NCBI RefSeq assembly: GCF_029318685.1
Contig: NZ_CP119677.1
Location: forward strand, 2,905,001-2,969,000
Length of the DNA stretch: 64,000 nucleotides
Reading direction: 5' to 3'
DNA from: Ruminiclostridium papyrosolvens DSM 2782
Lineage (GTDB): Bacteria > Bacillota > Clostridia > Acetivibrionales > DSM-1351
Position 1 is the first letter of the stretch; the number at the start of each line of letters is the position of its first letter. Made by a program: the position numbers and the translations under genes. The notes beneath the pieces were generated by a model. It saw nothing but the letters and a program-made list of their open reading frames with translations. It did no database searches and was not told the origin of the DNA. This document shows, piece after piece, positions 16,854 through 26,211 of this stretch.

Positions 16854-17282
16854 TTAAAAGTTTGCTGCAGCATGAAGTGCCAGTATGTAACTCATTTTGC
16901 CGAATCCGCATATCTGTCCTACACAAACGGGTGCTATCATTGATGTATGCCTGAATTCTTCTCTGCTATGTATATTTGAAAGGTGTATCTCTATTGTAGG
17001 TATTTCTATTGCCTTTATTGCATCTCTTATAGCTATACTGTAGTGAGTATATGCTCCCGCATTAATTATTACAACATCATAGACACCACGTGCTGCATGC
17101 AGTTTGTCTATGATTTCTCCTTCGTGGTTTGATTGTACAAAATCTGACTCCAAACCAAGCTCCTGAGATACGATATTAACCTCTTGGGCAATATCCAGCA
17201 GTGTTTCGCTTCCGTATACGGCTTTTTCCCTGATGCCTAGCATATTCAGATTAGGCCCGTTTAAAACAAGTATTTTTTTCAT
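16854..17282 (-). CDS. aroQ: type II 3-dehydroquinate dehydratase
   Basis: The enzyme converts 3-dehydroquinate to 3-dehydroshikimate in the shikimate pathway. The protein is 142 residues with GPNLNMLG, the YDVVIINAGAYTHYSIAIRDA segment and IEIHLSNIHSREEFRHTS, which hold the active-site Asn, His and Arg. The start at 17282 was chosen because GGAGG stands five bases upstream; a four-residue longer version (17294) would lose it. Confidence 0.97.
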   Translation of the reverse strand: MKKILVLNGPNLNMLGIREKAVYGSETLLDIAQEVNIVSQELGLESDFVQSNHEGEIIDKLHAARGVYDVVIINAGAYTHYSIAIRDAIKAIEIPTIEIHLSNIHSREEFRHTSMIAPVCVGQICGFGKMSYILALHAAANF

Positions 17283-17310
17283 TTTAACCTCCATTTTTTA
17301 TCTAATGAGC

Positions 17311-17343
17311 TGTTGCAAAACAGAAGTTTTTCTGTTTTAACAA
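17311..17343 (-). terminator. TTGCAAAACAGAA-type hairpin
   Basis: TTGCAAAACAGAA and TTCTGTTTTAACAA form a stem with a short T loop between the endonuclease IV-like gene and aroQ. It shares TGTTGCAAAACAGAA with the hairpin at 20713-20752. It probably terminates the upstream gene's transcript. Confidence 0.5.
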
Positions 17344-17457
17344 AGGTAACTGCCGTATAAAAGTATATCAATGATTGCTTCCAAGCTCCCATTGATATAC
17401 AATTTATACTCCAAAGTACAGGTTAGAAAATATAATTATTTTTGCGATACTCACTTA

Positions 17458-18324
17458 TTAGAACAAATTTTGATTCTCCAGGATGCCATAATAAATTTCT
17501 TTCATTTCAGCGGCATCCTCTGCCATCATTCCTCTTGATTCACAAATAATTACAGGCTCCATTTTCCTGTTAACCAGTACAGGCGCAAGATGTTTGAATT
17601 CAGGTCCAAACTCCTTATCAGAAAAATTCCAGTGCTTTTTTTCTCCACCTTTGGAGAACTCTATCCTGCTGAAATGACAATGAATGTTTTTTGTTCTTTC
17701 CTTGCCTATTGAGTTTTCTATAAAATCTATGACTGTTTCAAAGTCTTCTTGAGAATTCAGTATTCCAAGGCCTCTGGCATGAACATGACCAAAATCTATA
17801 GTAGGAATAAGCCTTTCATCGATTTTGCACATTTCCATTATTTCTTCAAGTGTGCCCAACTGGTTATGCTTACCCAACACCTCCGGACATATACTGATAT
17901 CACCAAAACCAGCGGCATCAGACATTTGCAGAGTTTCTTTAAGAATCTGAATTGCCAATTCAAGTGACTTTTCCCGTCCCAGTTTACTGGTAGAACCCGT
18001 ATGAACAACTATTCTCTTGGCACCCATCCACTTTGCAACCTGTAAGGTTTCCATAATGTATCTCTTGGAATTTTCTCTTTTGTCCTCTTCTTCACTTGAC
18101 ATGTTTATATAATACGGAGCATGGATACTGACAAAGATATTGTTGTTTTGTGCCTGTTGACCTATTTCTCTGGCAGTTGCCTCTCCAACCTTTACTCCTT
18201 TTGTACAGGAATACTCATAAGCATTCAGTCCCTTTGAAGCAAGCCATGCAGGCATTTGCGACGATGATTTGAATCCCTGTTCATAAAAGCTGTCTGAATT
18301 TCCGGATGGCCCGAATCTTATCAT
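17458..18324 (-). CDS. endonuclease IV-like TIM-barrel protein
   Basis: The 288-residue protein follows the AP endonuclease 2 (endonuclease IV) pattern: IRFGPSGNSDSFYEQG, FVSIHAPYYINMSS, RIVVHTGST, ISICPEVLGK, PTIDFGHVHARG and IHCHFSRIEF, with His, Glu and Asp at the expected zinc positions. Classical endonuclease IV repairs abasic DNA, while this clostridial branch is more divergent (FGPSG start), so the substrate is less sure. The ATG at 18322-18324 was preferred because AGGAG precedes it. The M18 peptidase gene ends about 20 bp upstream. Confidence 0.8.
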   Translation of the reverse strand: MIRFGPSGNSDSFYEQGFKSSSQMPAWLASKGLNAYEYSCTKGVKVGEATAREIGQQAQNNNIFVSIHAPYYINMSSEEEDKRENSKRYIMETLQVAKWMGAKRIVVHTGSTSKLGREKSLELAIQILKETLQMSDAAGFGDISICPEVLGKHNQLGTLEEIMEMCKIDERLIPTIDFGHVHARGLGILNSQEDFETVIDFIENSIGKERTKNIHCHFSRIEFSKGGEKKHWNFSDKEFGPEFKHLAPVLVNRKMEPVIICESRGMMAEDAAEMKEIYYGILENQNLF

Positions 18325-18345
18325 ATCCTTTTCTCCTAATAACAT

Positions 18346-19776
18346 TTATTTGCTTTCAATGAATACTTTCATAGCCTTGTAACTCATATAAACATCTATT
18401 TTACTTGATATTTCCATTGGAGAGTGCATAGAAAGTATCGGTACTCCGCAATCAAGTACATCAACACCAAGGTTTGCAACATGCTGAGCTATAGTTCCAC
18501 CGCCACCTAAGTCAACTTTACCCATTTCTGATAAATGCCAAATAATGCCTTCTTTATTAAACAGGTTTCTGATTTCCGCTACAAATTCAGAATTGGCATC
18601 GCTTGCATCGTATTTGCCTCGTGAACCTGTATATTTTTGAAGTACAATACCATTTCCCATAAATGATGAATTTGTTTTTTCATTTACACTTGCATACGTT
18701 GGGTCAACAGCTGCATTAACATCAGCTGAAAGCATTTTTGAGTTTTCCAGACATAGGTTTGTTAAAATATCTGAATAGTTATCTACTGTTAAATATAGCA
18801 GTTTTGACACAAAATTCCTGAGAAGACTGGACTGAGCACCGGTATTCCCCATGCTTCCGATTTCTTCTTTGTCAGTAAGAATACACAACGCAGTTTTTTC
18901 AGGCTTCACAATATCAAGTATTGCTTTTACACATGTAAATGCACAAACCCTGTCATCCTGACCATAAGCACCTATCATACTCCTGTCCAGTCCAATATCC
19001 CTTGCCTTGTATGCGGGTACTGCCTCCAGTTCTGCCGATATAAAATCCTCTTCTATTATTCCGTATTTTTCGTTTAAAAGCTTTAATATATTCAGCTTAA
19101 TTTTATCTTTTACCTTCTCATCCTTTAAAGGCATTGAGCCAAATAATATATTGAGACTTTCTCCTTCAATAACCTCAGTGGCTTTTTTCTGCATCTGCTC
19201 CTGAGCCAAATGAGGAAGTAAATCTGTTATGGTAAATACAGGGTCTTTGTCATCCTCACCAATACTGATATTCAACTTTGAACCATCTGGCTTAATAACC
19301 ACACCATGTAATGCTAAAGGAATAGTTACCCATTGATATTTTTTTATTCCTCCATAGTAATGCGTTTTAAGCAGTACTATACCGGTGTCCTCATAAACAG
19401 GGTTAGGTTTTAAATCAAGGCGTGGAGAGTCTATATGTGCTCCAAGCATATTTATACCATGTGTCAGCGGTTCTTGGCCAATTACTGCAAAAACAGCAGA
19501 TTTCTCCTTGTTTATGTAGTAAACCTTGTCCCCTTGTTTCAGCTTTGTACCTTTTTTCATAAGTTCATTCAGATTTTCATACCCTGCCTTAACTAACTGA
19601 CTTTCTACAACTGAACAAAATTCACGCTCTGTTTTTCCTTCATCCAGGTACGTCTTATATTCATCACATAATTCAAAAGCTTGTTGAACTTCTTTTTCAC
19701 TATGCTCCCAAGCATTTTTTTGATTGTAGGTAAGCTTTTCTTTTAATAATTCACCTTTTGTCTTTTCTTGATTCAT
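18346..19776 (-). CDS. M18 family aminopeptidase
   Basis: This 476-residue cytosolic metallopeptidase has GAHIDSPRLDLKPNPVYED, TDKEEIGSMGNTGAQSS, NSKMLSADVNAAVDPTY and VPILSMHSPMEISS, which supply the His, Asp and Glu ligands of the dinuclear zinc site in the M18 family (yeast aminopeptidase I / bacterial ApeA, LAP4). It likely removes neutral or acidic N-terminal residues during peptide turnover. Confidence 0.95.
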   Translation of the reverse strand: MNQEKTKGELLKEKLTYNQKNAWEHSEKEVQQAFELCDEYKTYLDEGKTEREFCSVVESQLVKAGYENLNELMKKGTKLKQGDKVYYINKEKSAVFAVIGQEPLTHGINMLGAHIDSPRLDLKPNPVYEDTGIVLLKTHYYGGIKKYQWVTIPLALHGVVIKPDGSKLNISIGEDDKDPVFTITDLLPHLAQEQMQKKATEVIEGESLNILFGSMPLKDEKVKDKIKLNILKLLNEKYGIIEEDFISAELEAVPAYKARDIGLDRSMIGAYGQDDRVCAFTCVKAILDIVKPEKTALCILTDKEEIGSMGNTGAQSSLLRNFVSKLLYLTVDNYSDILTNLCLENSKMLSADVNAAVDPTYASVNEKTNSSFMGNGIVLQKYTGSRGKYDASDANSEFVAEIRNLFNKEGIIWHLSEMGKVDLGGGGTIAQHVANLGVDVLDCGVPILSMHSPMEISSKIDVYMSYKAMKVFIESK

Positions 19777-19909
19777 TTTCTAACCTCTCTCTTTTTTGAC
19801 TTTTAGTTTAAAATGTAGATAATATTAATTAGCATTACTTTATTATCGTATGATATTTATAGGATGGTTAATTTTAGTTTTATTATACTTTTCAAAGGAG
19901 AAAGTTACA

Positions 19910-20707
19910 ATGCATGACAACCATATTCATTCAAAATTTTCTACAGATTCGCACATGGACGCAGAAGAAGCCTGTAAAAAAGCCGTTGAAACAGGACTTA
20001 AAGGATTGGTTTTCACCGACCATGTTGATTATGACTTTCCTGATTTTGATGAGAGTTTTTTAATTGATTATAATGAGTATTTTTCCTTTTTTAGTAAACT
20101 TAAAGATAAGTGGGCATCTAAGCTTGAAGTGCTTATAGGTGTTGAAATGGGTTTTCAGCCCCATGTAGTTGATAAAATCAATAATATAGTAAATCAATTT
20201 GACTTTGATTTTGTTATTAACTCAGTGCATATAATTGAGCACAAGGACCCTTATAACGGGACTTTCTTTGTGGGAAAAACACAACAGCAGGCTTATGAAA
20301 GATATTTGCAAGAAATCCTTTGTTCAGTAAATGCCTATGATAATTATGATATTATAGGCCATATAGGTTACGTTGCACGGTATGGCAACTTCCAAGACAA
20401 ACCTCTCAGATACAAGGATTACAGTGATATTATCGACGAGATTTTAAAAGCAGTTATAGAAAAAGGAAAAGGTATTGAGCTTAATACTTCCGGGTTAAGA
20501 AGTGACCTTGGATGTACAATACCCGGTTATGATGTTGTAAAACGCTACTTTGAGCTGGGTGGAGAAGTTATTACCGTAGGGTCGGATTCCCACTTTGCAG
20601 AACATCTGGGGCACAGTTTTTGCGAGGCCTTTGAACATTTAAAGAGTATTGGATTTAAGCATGTGGTTCATTTTGAAAAAAGAAAACCTGTTTTTGAAAA
20701 AATATAA
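19910..20707 (+). CDS. PHP-domain histidinol-phosphatase
   Basis: The 265-residue protein starts MHDNHIHSKFSTDSHM, the HxH metal motif of the PHP superfamily. TDHVDYDFPDF, a conserved E in LIGVEMGFQ, H in INSVHII, GHIGYVARYG and GSDSHFAEHLG near the end supply the other ligands. The pattern fits HisJ/HisK-type histidinol-phosphatases of histidine biosynthesis. The start at 19910 has AAGGAG nine bases upstream; the longer frame from 19850 adds only hydrophobic upstream sequence. It stands alone on the plus strand. Confidence 0.88.
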   Translation: MHDNHIHSKFSTDSHMDAEEACKKAVETGLKGLVFTDHVDYDFPDFDESFLIDYNEYFSFFSKLKDKWASKLEVLIGVEMGFQPHVVDKINNIVNQFDFDFVINSVHIIEHKDPYNGTFFVGKTQQQAYERYLQEILCSVNAYDNYDIIGHIGYVARYGNFQDKPLRYKDYSDIIDEILKAVIEKGKGIELNTSGLRSDLGCTIPGYDVVKRYFELGGEVITVGSDSHFAEHLGHSFCEAFEHLKSIGFKHVVHFEKRKPVFEKI

Positions 20708-20712
20708 ATTGA

Positions 20713-20752
20713 GGTTGTTGCAAAACAGAAAGTTTTTTGTTTTGCAACAACC
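20713..20752. terminator. bidirectional terminator with perfect 14-bp stem
   Basis: GGTTGTTGCAAAAC and its exact complement enclose a 12-base loop with six Ts. It lies between the convergent PHP phosphatase gene and the 62-residue protein gene and can serve both. It belongs to a recurrent hairpin family in this window (compare 17311 and 42441). Confidence 0.8.
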
Positions 20753-20762
20753 CATGTTTGAT

Positions 20763-20951
20763 TTATTTGTGTATCAGGTCTATGGAACCCAGCACAACAT
20801 GTGCCACTCCAAAGCCTATAACGCCCGCTCCAATTGCAACTGCTGTATCACGCTTCTTCATGCCATGTCTTTTCATGTCATAACCTCGCATTGCCAGCCC
20901 TGTTGCGGTAACAGCCGTTCCTAATACCGTTGGAATCAATCCTTCACGCAA
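20763..20951 (-). CDS. small glycine-rich hydrophobic protein
   Basis: This 62-residue protein has two hydrophobic helices (about 5-21 and 36-57) separated by a basic loop (YDMKRHGMKKRD). I do not recognise a functional family. It has a good ribosome site (GGAGG upstream) and a terminator after it, so it looks like a real gene. It may be a small membrane or envelope-associated protein. Confidence 0.65.
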   Translation of the reverse strand: MREGLIPTVLGTAVTATGLAMRGYDMKRHGMKKRDTAVAIGAGVIGFGVAHVVLGSIDLIHK

Positions 20952-21035
20952 AATAAATCCCTCCTCCTGCTTTTAAAACAAATACTTATTTAATGTCTGC
21001 ATTAAAATAAAATATATGTTGGTAAATTAGAAGTA

Positions 21036-22595
21036 TCAAAGAAATCCATGGTTCTTTGCCCATTTTTCTTTACTTTGGTACATTTTTTCAATTTCAGCAG
21101 GAATTTTGCCTTCAACGGTTTTTATAATATGTTTGAAAAATACAAGATCATTGTATGTTACCAAGGGATAATCATCTGTCTTGAATACACCCTGTGGCGT
21201 AACCCTATACCATAAATCACCGTTTGGACGTATCCACTTGCTGCTGGTAAGCTTTATGGAATTGAGCATTTCTAAAGCAATTTTATGGCTTTCCTTATCA
21301 CCTGTCAGATTATAGTAAAGAAACATTACCTCAGTTTCTGCAATAAAATGATTCAATGAAGCAGGATTAATCTTGTTTTTGCCGCTTATATCCATGTAAT
21401 CCGGTACAAATATTGCCTTTCCAACCTTATACTGTCTTGTTTTATAATAATTTTTGTAAAAATTTATATACTTAGTCAACTTTTCAAGTACATACTTATC
21501 TGGATAGTCGTTATATATGTATAACAACGACGTCATGGTATCTGAATTAAACCTTGTATCATAGAAATTGTAACCTATGTTGTAATCTGACTTGAGCCAT
21601 TCTGACATTGGCTGAGTGGGGATATAGCCTTTGCTTCCTATGGAATCTGCAAATACATATATTGTATACACCCCAACAGTTTTGAATAGACTTCCTTTAT
21701 CCAGAACCCATTTACATGCCCTTACCTGAAGGCCTGCGGGATTTTTAAAATAAGTTCTTATACTGGAGGATCGAGGTACGTAATTATACATGTTTTCCCT
21801 GTATACTCCGTCACTAAAAAATAATGTATCTGATTCGAAGTCCATTTTAATCATCGTATTAAAAGCGGTTTTATGATTCCAATCCACCATAGGATTAAGA
21901 GATAAAATCCAGTATCCCCTGATTTCCCTTCTAGCAATTGAGTTTAATGTAATTTGTGAGTTGAATCCATCTTTTGATTTTGTCAGAACATTGTCTGCCT
22001 TGTACTTATATATTTCGCATACTGTTGCGCCAAGTCCTTTTGCAGAAATGGTTTCACCGAACTTAACATAACGTTTTGTTCCTTCCAGATAGGTAACTTT
22101 ATTTGATAGGGTCACTTTACTTGAAGCCTTTTCTTTTTTTAAAACATATTTTCCCTTTTGGTTTGGGAAGGTCAGTATATTCAGATTTGATTGCTGTGTA
22201 AATGTCTTAATATCGTATTTGAGCTTTATGTTATCTTGACTAGAATAGTAGTTAACAAAAAACATCCAGTTATTGTTATCTCTCAGACTATTCAAAGTAA
22301 GGTTAACATATCCTGTTTCTTTACCGTTTTTATACTGTATCAATTTATAAATCTTAGATGTCATATATTTATGTTTAGTGATATATGGATTTTGGACTAT
22401 ATATTTCACATCTGAACGGGTATTGTACAGACATACTTTGAATTCAGGATTTTTATCATTGTCGGCATCAATATCAACCGATTGAATAATCGTGTCTTTA
22501 TTAACGCTGTCGGCACTATAGATATTTTCTGCATGAAAAAATATTGTAATAATTACTACTGCAAGAAGTAAAAGCTGCAACTTCATTTTTTTCAT
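21036..22595 (-). CDS. secreted protein of unknown function
   Basis: The 519-residue product starts with a signal peptide (about 1-27, KKMKLQLLLLAVVIITIFFHA). Its N-terminal half is beta-rich and includes VDIDADNDKNPEFKVCLYN. Its C-terminal half (about 290-519) is helical, with aromatic-rich stretches such as FYDTRFNSDTMTSLLYIYN and WIRPNGDLWYRVTPQGV, a look seen in alpha/alpha-toroid carbohydrate epimerases or lyases. That resemblance is weak and only suggestive. The start at 22595 has GGAGG upstream. It stands alone between two intergenic regions. Confidence 0.6.
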   Translation of the reverse strand: MKKMKLQLLLLAVVIITIFFHAENIYSADSVNKDTIIQSVDIDADNDKNPEFKVCLYNTRSDVKYIVQNPYITKHKYMTSKIYKLIQYKNGKETGYVNLTLNSLRDNNNWMFFVNYYSSQDNIKLKYDIKTFTQQSNLNILTFPNQKGKYVLKKEKASSKVTLSNKVTYLEGTKRYVKFGETISAKGLGATVCEIYKYKADNVLTKSKDGFNSQITLNSIARREIRGYWILSLNPMVDWNHKTAFNTMIKMDFESDTLFFSDGVYRENMYNYVPRSSSIRTYFKNPAGLQVRACKWVLDKGSLFKTVGVYTIYVFADSIGSKGYIPTQPMSEWLKSDYNIGYNFYDTRFNSDTMTSLLYIYNDYPDKYVLEKLTKYINFYKNYYKTRQYKVGKAIFVPDYMDISGKNKINPASLNHFIAETEVMFLYYNLTGDKESHKIALEMLNSIKLTSSKWIRPNGDLWYRVTPQGVFKTDDYPLVTYNDLVFFKHIIKTVEGKIPAEIEKMYQSKEKWAKNHGFL

Positions 22596-22674
22596 AAAAT
22601 TCCTCCATTTACAATTAATACACATATATTACCAGTATATTTATGTAAATACAATTAATATTTGTATGTTATGC

Positions 22675-22724
22675 AAAAAATCTCCTACCACAGCTTGAAA
22701 ACAAACTCTGATAGAAGATTTTTT
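22675..22724 (-). terminator. terminator of the isc-mnmA operon
   Basis: On the minus strand AAATCTTCTATCA pairs with TGGTAGGAGATTT (G-U and one mismatch tolerated) and runs into six Ts, 20 bp after the mnmA stop. Confidence 0.7.
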
Positions 22725-22743
22725 AGTAAAATTATGTGAATTA

Positions 22744-23823
22744 TTATTCTATTGTGCCGCCGCCTACAACTACATCCCCGTCGTAGAAAACTACTGACTG
22801 TCCCGGAGTAATAGCTCTTTGAGGTATATCAAATACAACGCTTATACGGTTTTCATCTATTACATTTATCGTTGCAGGTGCTTCTTTTGCAGAATACCTG
22901 ATTTTTGCGTTAACTCTCATTCCATCTATCGGCTTTGGGATTGAAATAAAATTCAGGTCAGAAGCCGTCAATGTTTCGGAAAACACCTCACTGTCGTCTC
23001 CAAGAACAACGGTATTATTTTCAGGGTTAACGGCTACTACAAACATTGGTTTTCCAAAGGCGATGCCCAATCCTTTTCTTTGCCCGACGGTATAATGAAC
23101 TATACCTTTGTGATTACCCAGCACATTCCCCTTAGTATCTAAAAATTTTCCGGGAACTATCTTTTTGTCACAGTTCTCGCTTAAAAATTTGCCATAATCG
23201 TTATCATGTATAAAACAAATTTCCTGACTATCAGGTTTTGTTGCTACGGAAAGTCCTATTTCTTTTGCAATTTCTCTTATTTCATCCTTCGTATAGTCAC
23301 CCACCGGCATAAGTGTGTGGCTTAATTGCTGCTGCGTCAGATTATACAGTGCATACGTCTGATCTTTTCTGTCGGTAACTGATTTCTTCAGAATAAATCT
23401 GCCTGTTTTAGCATCCTGCATTACTTTTGCGTAATGTCCGGTAGCAATATAGTCTATTCCCATGGAAAGAGCCTTGTCCAGCATAGCCTGCCACTTAACA
23501 TGTCTGTTACAGGCAATACACGGGTTTGGAGTTCTTCCCTTGAAGTATTCTTCTTTAAAGTATTCTATAACTGTTTTATTAAATATATCCTTGAAGTTTA
23601 AAACATAGTAGGGTATACCTAACTTGTTTGCAACCCTTCTGGCATCATCAACAGCTGAAAGTGAGCAGCAGCCGCCTTCCGACTTCTGTCGTTCTTCATC
23701 CATGTCCTGCCATATTTGCAATGTAACTCCTATTACCTCATAACCCTGTTTCAATAAAATGGCGGCAGCTACAGAACTGTCGACGCCGCCGCTCATACCA
23801 AGCATTACTTTTTTTGGACCCAT
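22744..23823 (-). CDS. mnmA: tRNA-specific 2-thiouridylase
   Basis: MnmA installs the 2-thio group on U34 of Lys, Glu and Gln tRNAs. The 359-residue protein has the PP-loop [12 protein letters not shown], the catalytic cysteine in [12 protein letters not shown], and the second in [18 protein letters not shown] and the C-terminal beta barrel also match. The start at 23823 has AGGAG upstream. It follows iscU by 21 bp in an operon with the cysteine desulfurase that supplies sulfur. Confidence 0.97.
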   Translation of the reverse strand: MGPKKVMLGMSGGVDSSVAAAILLKQGYEVIGVTLQIWQDMDEERQKSEGGCCSLSAVDDARRVANKLGIPYYVLNFKDIFNKTVIEYFKEEYFKGRTPNPCIACNRHVKWQAMLDKALSMGIDYIATGHYAKVMQDAKTGRFILKKSVTDRKDQTYALYNLTQQQLSHTLMPVGDYTKDEIREIAKEIGLSVATKPDSQEICFIHDNDYGKFLSENCDKKIVPGKFLDTKGNVLGNHKGIVHYTVGQRKGLGIAFGKPMFVVAVNPENNTVVLGDDSEVFSETLTASDLNFISIPKPIDGMRVNAKIRYSAKEAPATINVIDENRISVVFDIPQRAITPGQSVVFYDGDVVVGGGTIE

Positions 23824-23844
23824 TATATATCTCCTGCACAAATT

Positions 23845-24306
23845 CTATTCTTCGTCTTCAAAGTCTTCCTCACGTCCATGGCTGTGGTGACAAGCCGAAC
23901 ATTCACCTGTACAGTCCTGAGCTTCATTTGGGTCAACTAAGCCGTTTCTTTTTCTATAGTCATACAAGGCAGCTGCAATAGCTTCTTCTGCCAGATTTGA
24001 ACAGTGCATCTTTGCCGGCGGCAGTCCATCCAGAGCTTCTGCAACAGCCTTATTAGTTATTTTCATCGCTTCTTCAACTGTTTTACCCTTAACCAGTTCG
24101 GTCGCCATACTGCTTGTTGCGACTGCAGCTCCGCAACCGAAGGTCTTAAACTTTGCATCTACAACTATATTATCTTCTATTTTAAGATACATTTTCATTA
24201 TATCTCCGCACTTCGGATTTCCTACCTGACCAACGCCATTTGCATCTTCTATTTCCCCAACATTTCTGGGATTTGAAAAATGATCCATAACCTTTTCACT
24301 ATACAT
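23845..24306 (-). CDS. iscU: Fe-S cluster assembly scaffold IscU/NifU-like
   Basis: This 153-residue protein has the three scaffold cysteines in GNPKCGDIMKMYLK, FKTFGCGAAVATSS and PPAKMHCSNLAEEAI. An unusual tail (about 130-153) adds CTGECSACHHSHG and an acidic end. It starts YSEKVMDHFSNPRNVGEI like NifU N-terminal domains. It is between iscS and mnmA and probably passes clusters assembled with IscS sulfur. The Cys/His tail is common in Clostridia but of unknown role. Confidence 0.95.
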   Translation of the reverse strand: MYSEKVMDHFSNPRNVGEIEDANGVGQVGNPKCGDIMKMYLKIEDNIVVDAKFKTFGCGAAVATSSMATELVKGKTVEEAMKITNKAVAEALDGLPPAKMHCSNLAEEAIAAALYDYRKRNGLVDPNEAQDCTGECSACHHSHGREEDFEDEE

Positions 24307-24343
24307 TTTTATATACCTCTTTTCTCTATATAATAATATAAAA

Positions 24344-25525
24344 TTACTTTTTATCTTTTACAGCTTCCCAAAGAGGTGACATATCTCTTAGCCTGCTAAC
24401 AATCTGAGGTATAACCTCCAGTATATAATCAACATCTTCCTGAGTATTTTCATCTCCAAATGAAAGTCTTAGTGAGCCATGTGCAATTTCATGTGGTAAC
24501 CCTATAGCTAACAGGACATGAGAAGGATCAAGAGAACCTGATGAGCAGGCTGATCCGCTGGAGCCATACACTCCCTTCATATCAAGCATAAGAAGAAGTG
24601 ATTCTCCTTCTATAAACTCAAATGATATATTTACATTACCGGGCAATCTGTTGTGTCTGTGTCCGTTTAACCTGATATATGGAACTTTTGCAAACAGACC
24701 TTCTATGGTTTTTTCTCTGAGCTCAATTAGTTTCTTGTTGTATTCATCAAGGTTTTCCGTTGCAAGCTCAATTGCTCTTCCTAAACCAATTATACCCGGG
24801 ACATTTTCCGTACTGGCTCTTTTTCCACGTTCCTGCTGTCCACCGTGGATAAATGAAGCTATTTTAACGCCCTTCTTTATATACAACGCTCCTATACCTT
24901 TGGGTCCGTAGAATTTATGACTTGATAAGGATAGAAGGTCTACATTCAAATCTTTAACATCTATATTTATATTTCCAACCGCCTGTACGGCATCAGTATG
25001 GAATAATACTCCCTTTTCCTTTGCAATAGCACCGATTTCTTTTATAGGCTGAATAGTGCCTATCTCGTTATTTGCAAACATTATGCTGATAAGTATTGTA
25101 TTTTCCTTGATTGCATTTCTTATCTGTTCAGGTGATACAAGTCCGTCACTGTCTACCGGAACATATGTTACCTCAAAGCCTTCACCCTCTAAGTATTTGC
25201 ATGAACTCATTATTGCCGGATGCTCAATAGCTGATGTGATAATATGGTTTCCCTTTTTCTTATATGCAGCAGCTATTCCTTTGAGTGCCCAGTTATCTGC
25301 TTCACTTCCTGAGCCGGTGAAATAAACCTCTTTTGGTTCTGCTCCTATTGCCTTTGCAACCTTTTCTCTGGACTCTTCTACAGCTTTCTTACTGTCACGG
25401 CCCAAACTATATATAGATGAAGCATTTCCGAAATGCTCACTGAAATACGGTTTCATTGCCTCAAATACTTCAGGTTTGACATATGTGGTTGCAGCATGAT
25501 CTAAGTATACTGTTCTATCCTCCAT
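24344..25525 (-). CDS. iscS: cysteine desulfurase
   Basis: This 393-residue PLP enzyme takes sulfur from cysteine for Fe-S clusters and tRNA thiolation. It shows [14 protein letters not shown], the PLP-lysine motif [16 protein letters not shown], and the active cysteine loop [19 protein letters not shown]. The ATG at 25523-25525 has GGGAG upstream and is preferred over a GTG three codons earlier. It lies between the Rrf2 regulator and iscU. Confidence 0.96.
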   Translation of the reverse strand: MEDRTVYLDHAATTYVKPEVFEAMKPYFSEHFGNASSIYSLGRDSKKAVEESREKVAKAIGAEPKEVYFTGSGSEADNWALKGIAAAYKKKGNHIITSAIEHPAIMSSCKYLEGEGFEVTYVPVDSDGLVSPEQIRNAIKENTILISIMFANNEIGTIQPIKEIGAIAKEKGVLFHTDAVQAVGNINIDVKDLNVDLLSLSSHKFYGPKGIGALYIKKGVKIASFIHGGQQERGKRASTENVPGIIGLGRAIELATENLDEYNKKLIELREKTIEGLFAKVPYIRLNGHRHNRLPGNVNISFEFIEGESLLLMLDMKGVYGSSGSACSSGSLDPSHVLLAIGLPHEIAHGSLRLSFGDENTQEDVDYILEVIPQIVSRLRDMSPLWEAVKDKK

Positions 25526-25601
25526 CACTAACACTCCCTTTTATATATGTGAAAATTGTATTTATTTAAATTATACCCCTGCAAGAAGCATCAAAAACAG
25601 C

Positions 25602-26048
25602 TTATATGTAGTAAATATAATCATCATTGGTTTTATTCGCCAACTCTGAAACAAGATCAGCCAGAGTTATCGAGTCAACTACCTCGTTAATTTTATCCCG
25701 TATCTTGGCCCAGACATCAGCCGTAACACACTCATCAGCCCTATCACAACTGCCTGGCAAGTCAGGGTCAATGCACTCTACCGGACATAAAGTTCCTTCA
25801 AGTGACCTCAAAATATCTCCAACAGTTATTTTATCAGCCGGTCTTGACAGAAGATATCCGCCTTGAGCCCCTCTAATGCTTTTAACGAGCCCTGACTTTT
25901 TCAAAGATGAAAACAACTGTTCCAGATAGTTTTCTGAAAGTTTTTGTCTTTCAGCTACGCTTTTCAGAGAAACCTGTCCTTCACTTTCATGGGCAGCAAG
26001 ATCAACAATAGCCCTGAGTCCATACCTTCCTTTTGTTGATACTTTCAC
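25602..26048 (-). CDS. iscR: Rrf2 family regulator, IscR-like
   Basis: The 148-residue winged-helix protein begins VKVSTKGRYGLRAIVDLA, the Rrf2 signature, with LSENYLEQLFSSLKKSGLVKSIRGAQGGYLLSRP as the DNA-binding region (about 30-65). Four cysteines follow in CPVEC and the CDRADEC stretch, which can hold an Fe-S cluster. It heads iscR-iscS-iscU-mnmA and likely adjusts the operon to cluster demand. The start is GTG at 26046-26048 with GGAGG upstream. Confidence 0.93.
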   Translation of the reverse strand: MKVSTKGRYGLRAIVDLAAHESEGQVSLKSVAERQKLSENYLEQLFSSLKKSGLVKSIRGAQGGYLLSRPADKITVGDILRSLEGTLCPVECIDPDLPGSCDRADECVTADVWAKIRDKINEVVDSITLADLVSELANKTNDDYIYYI

Positions 26049-26081
26049 TTTAACCTCCACGCCCCTTATAAAAATTAATTT

Positions 26082-26128
26082 AGGTAATCAGCTTTATAAA
26101 ATAATGTCTTTAAAAAAGCTAATCACCT
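26082..26128. promoter_or_regulatory. inverted repeat in the isc operon leader
   Basis: AGGTAATCAGCTT and AAGCTAATCACCT pair over 13 positions (with G-U pairs on the transcript) around a 21-base loop, about 35-80 bp before iscR. It could be a leader hairpin or an upstream terminator; the promoter at 26161-26189 is on its upstream side. Confidence 0.4.
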
Positions 26129-26160
26129 CAATTCCAATTAAATTACTATGATTTAATCAG

Positions 26161-26189
26161 ATGTTAACACATTAACAAAGTTAATGCAA
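26161..26189 (-). promoter_or_regulatory. possible promoter of the isc operon
   Basis: On the minus strand TTGCAT and TAACAT are separated by exactly 17 bases. The spacer is rich in GTTAA repeats that could bind a regulator such as IscR. It is about 115 bp upstream of iscR. This rests on hexamer matching only. Confidence 0.35.
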
Positions 26190-26211
26190 GCATCTATTAC
26201 TTTATTTTTGT

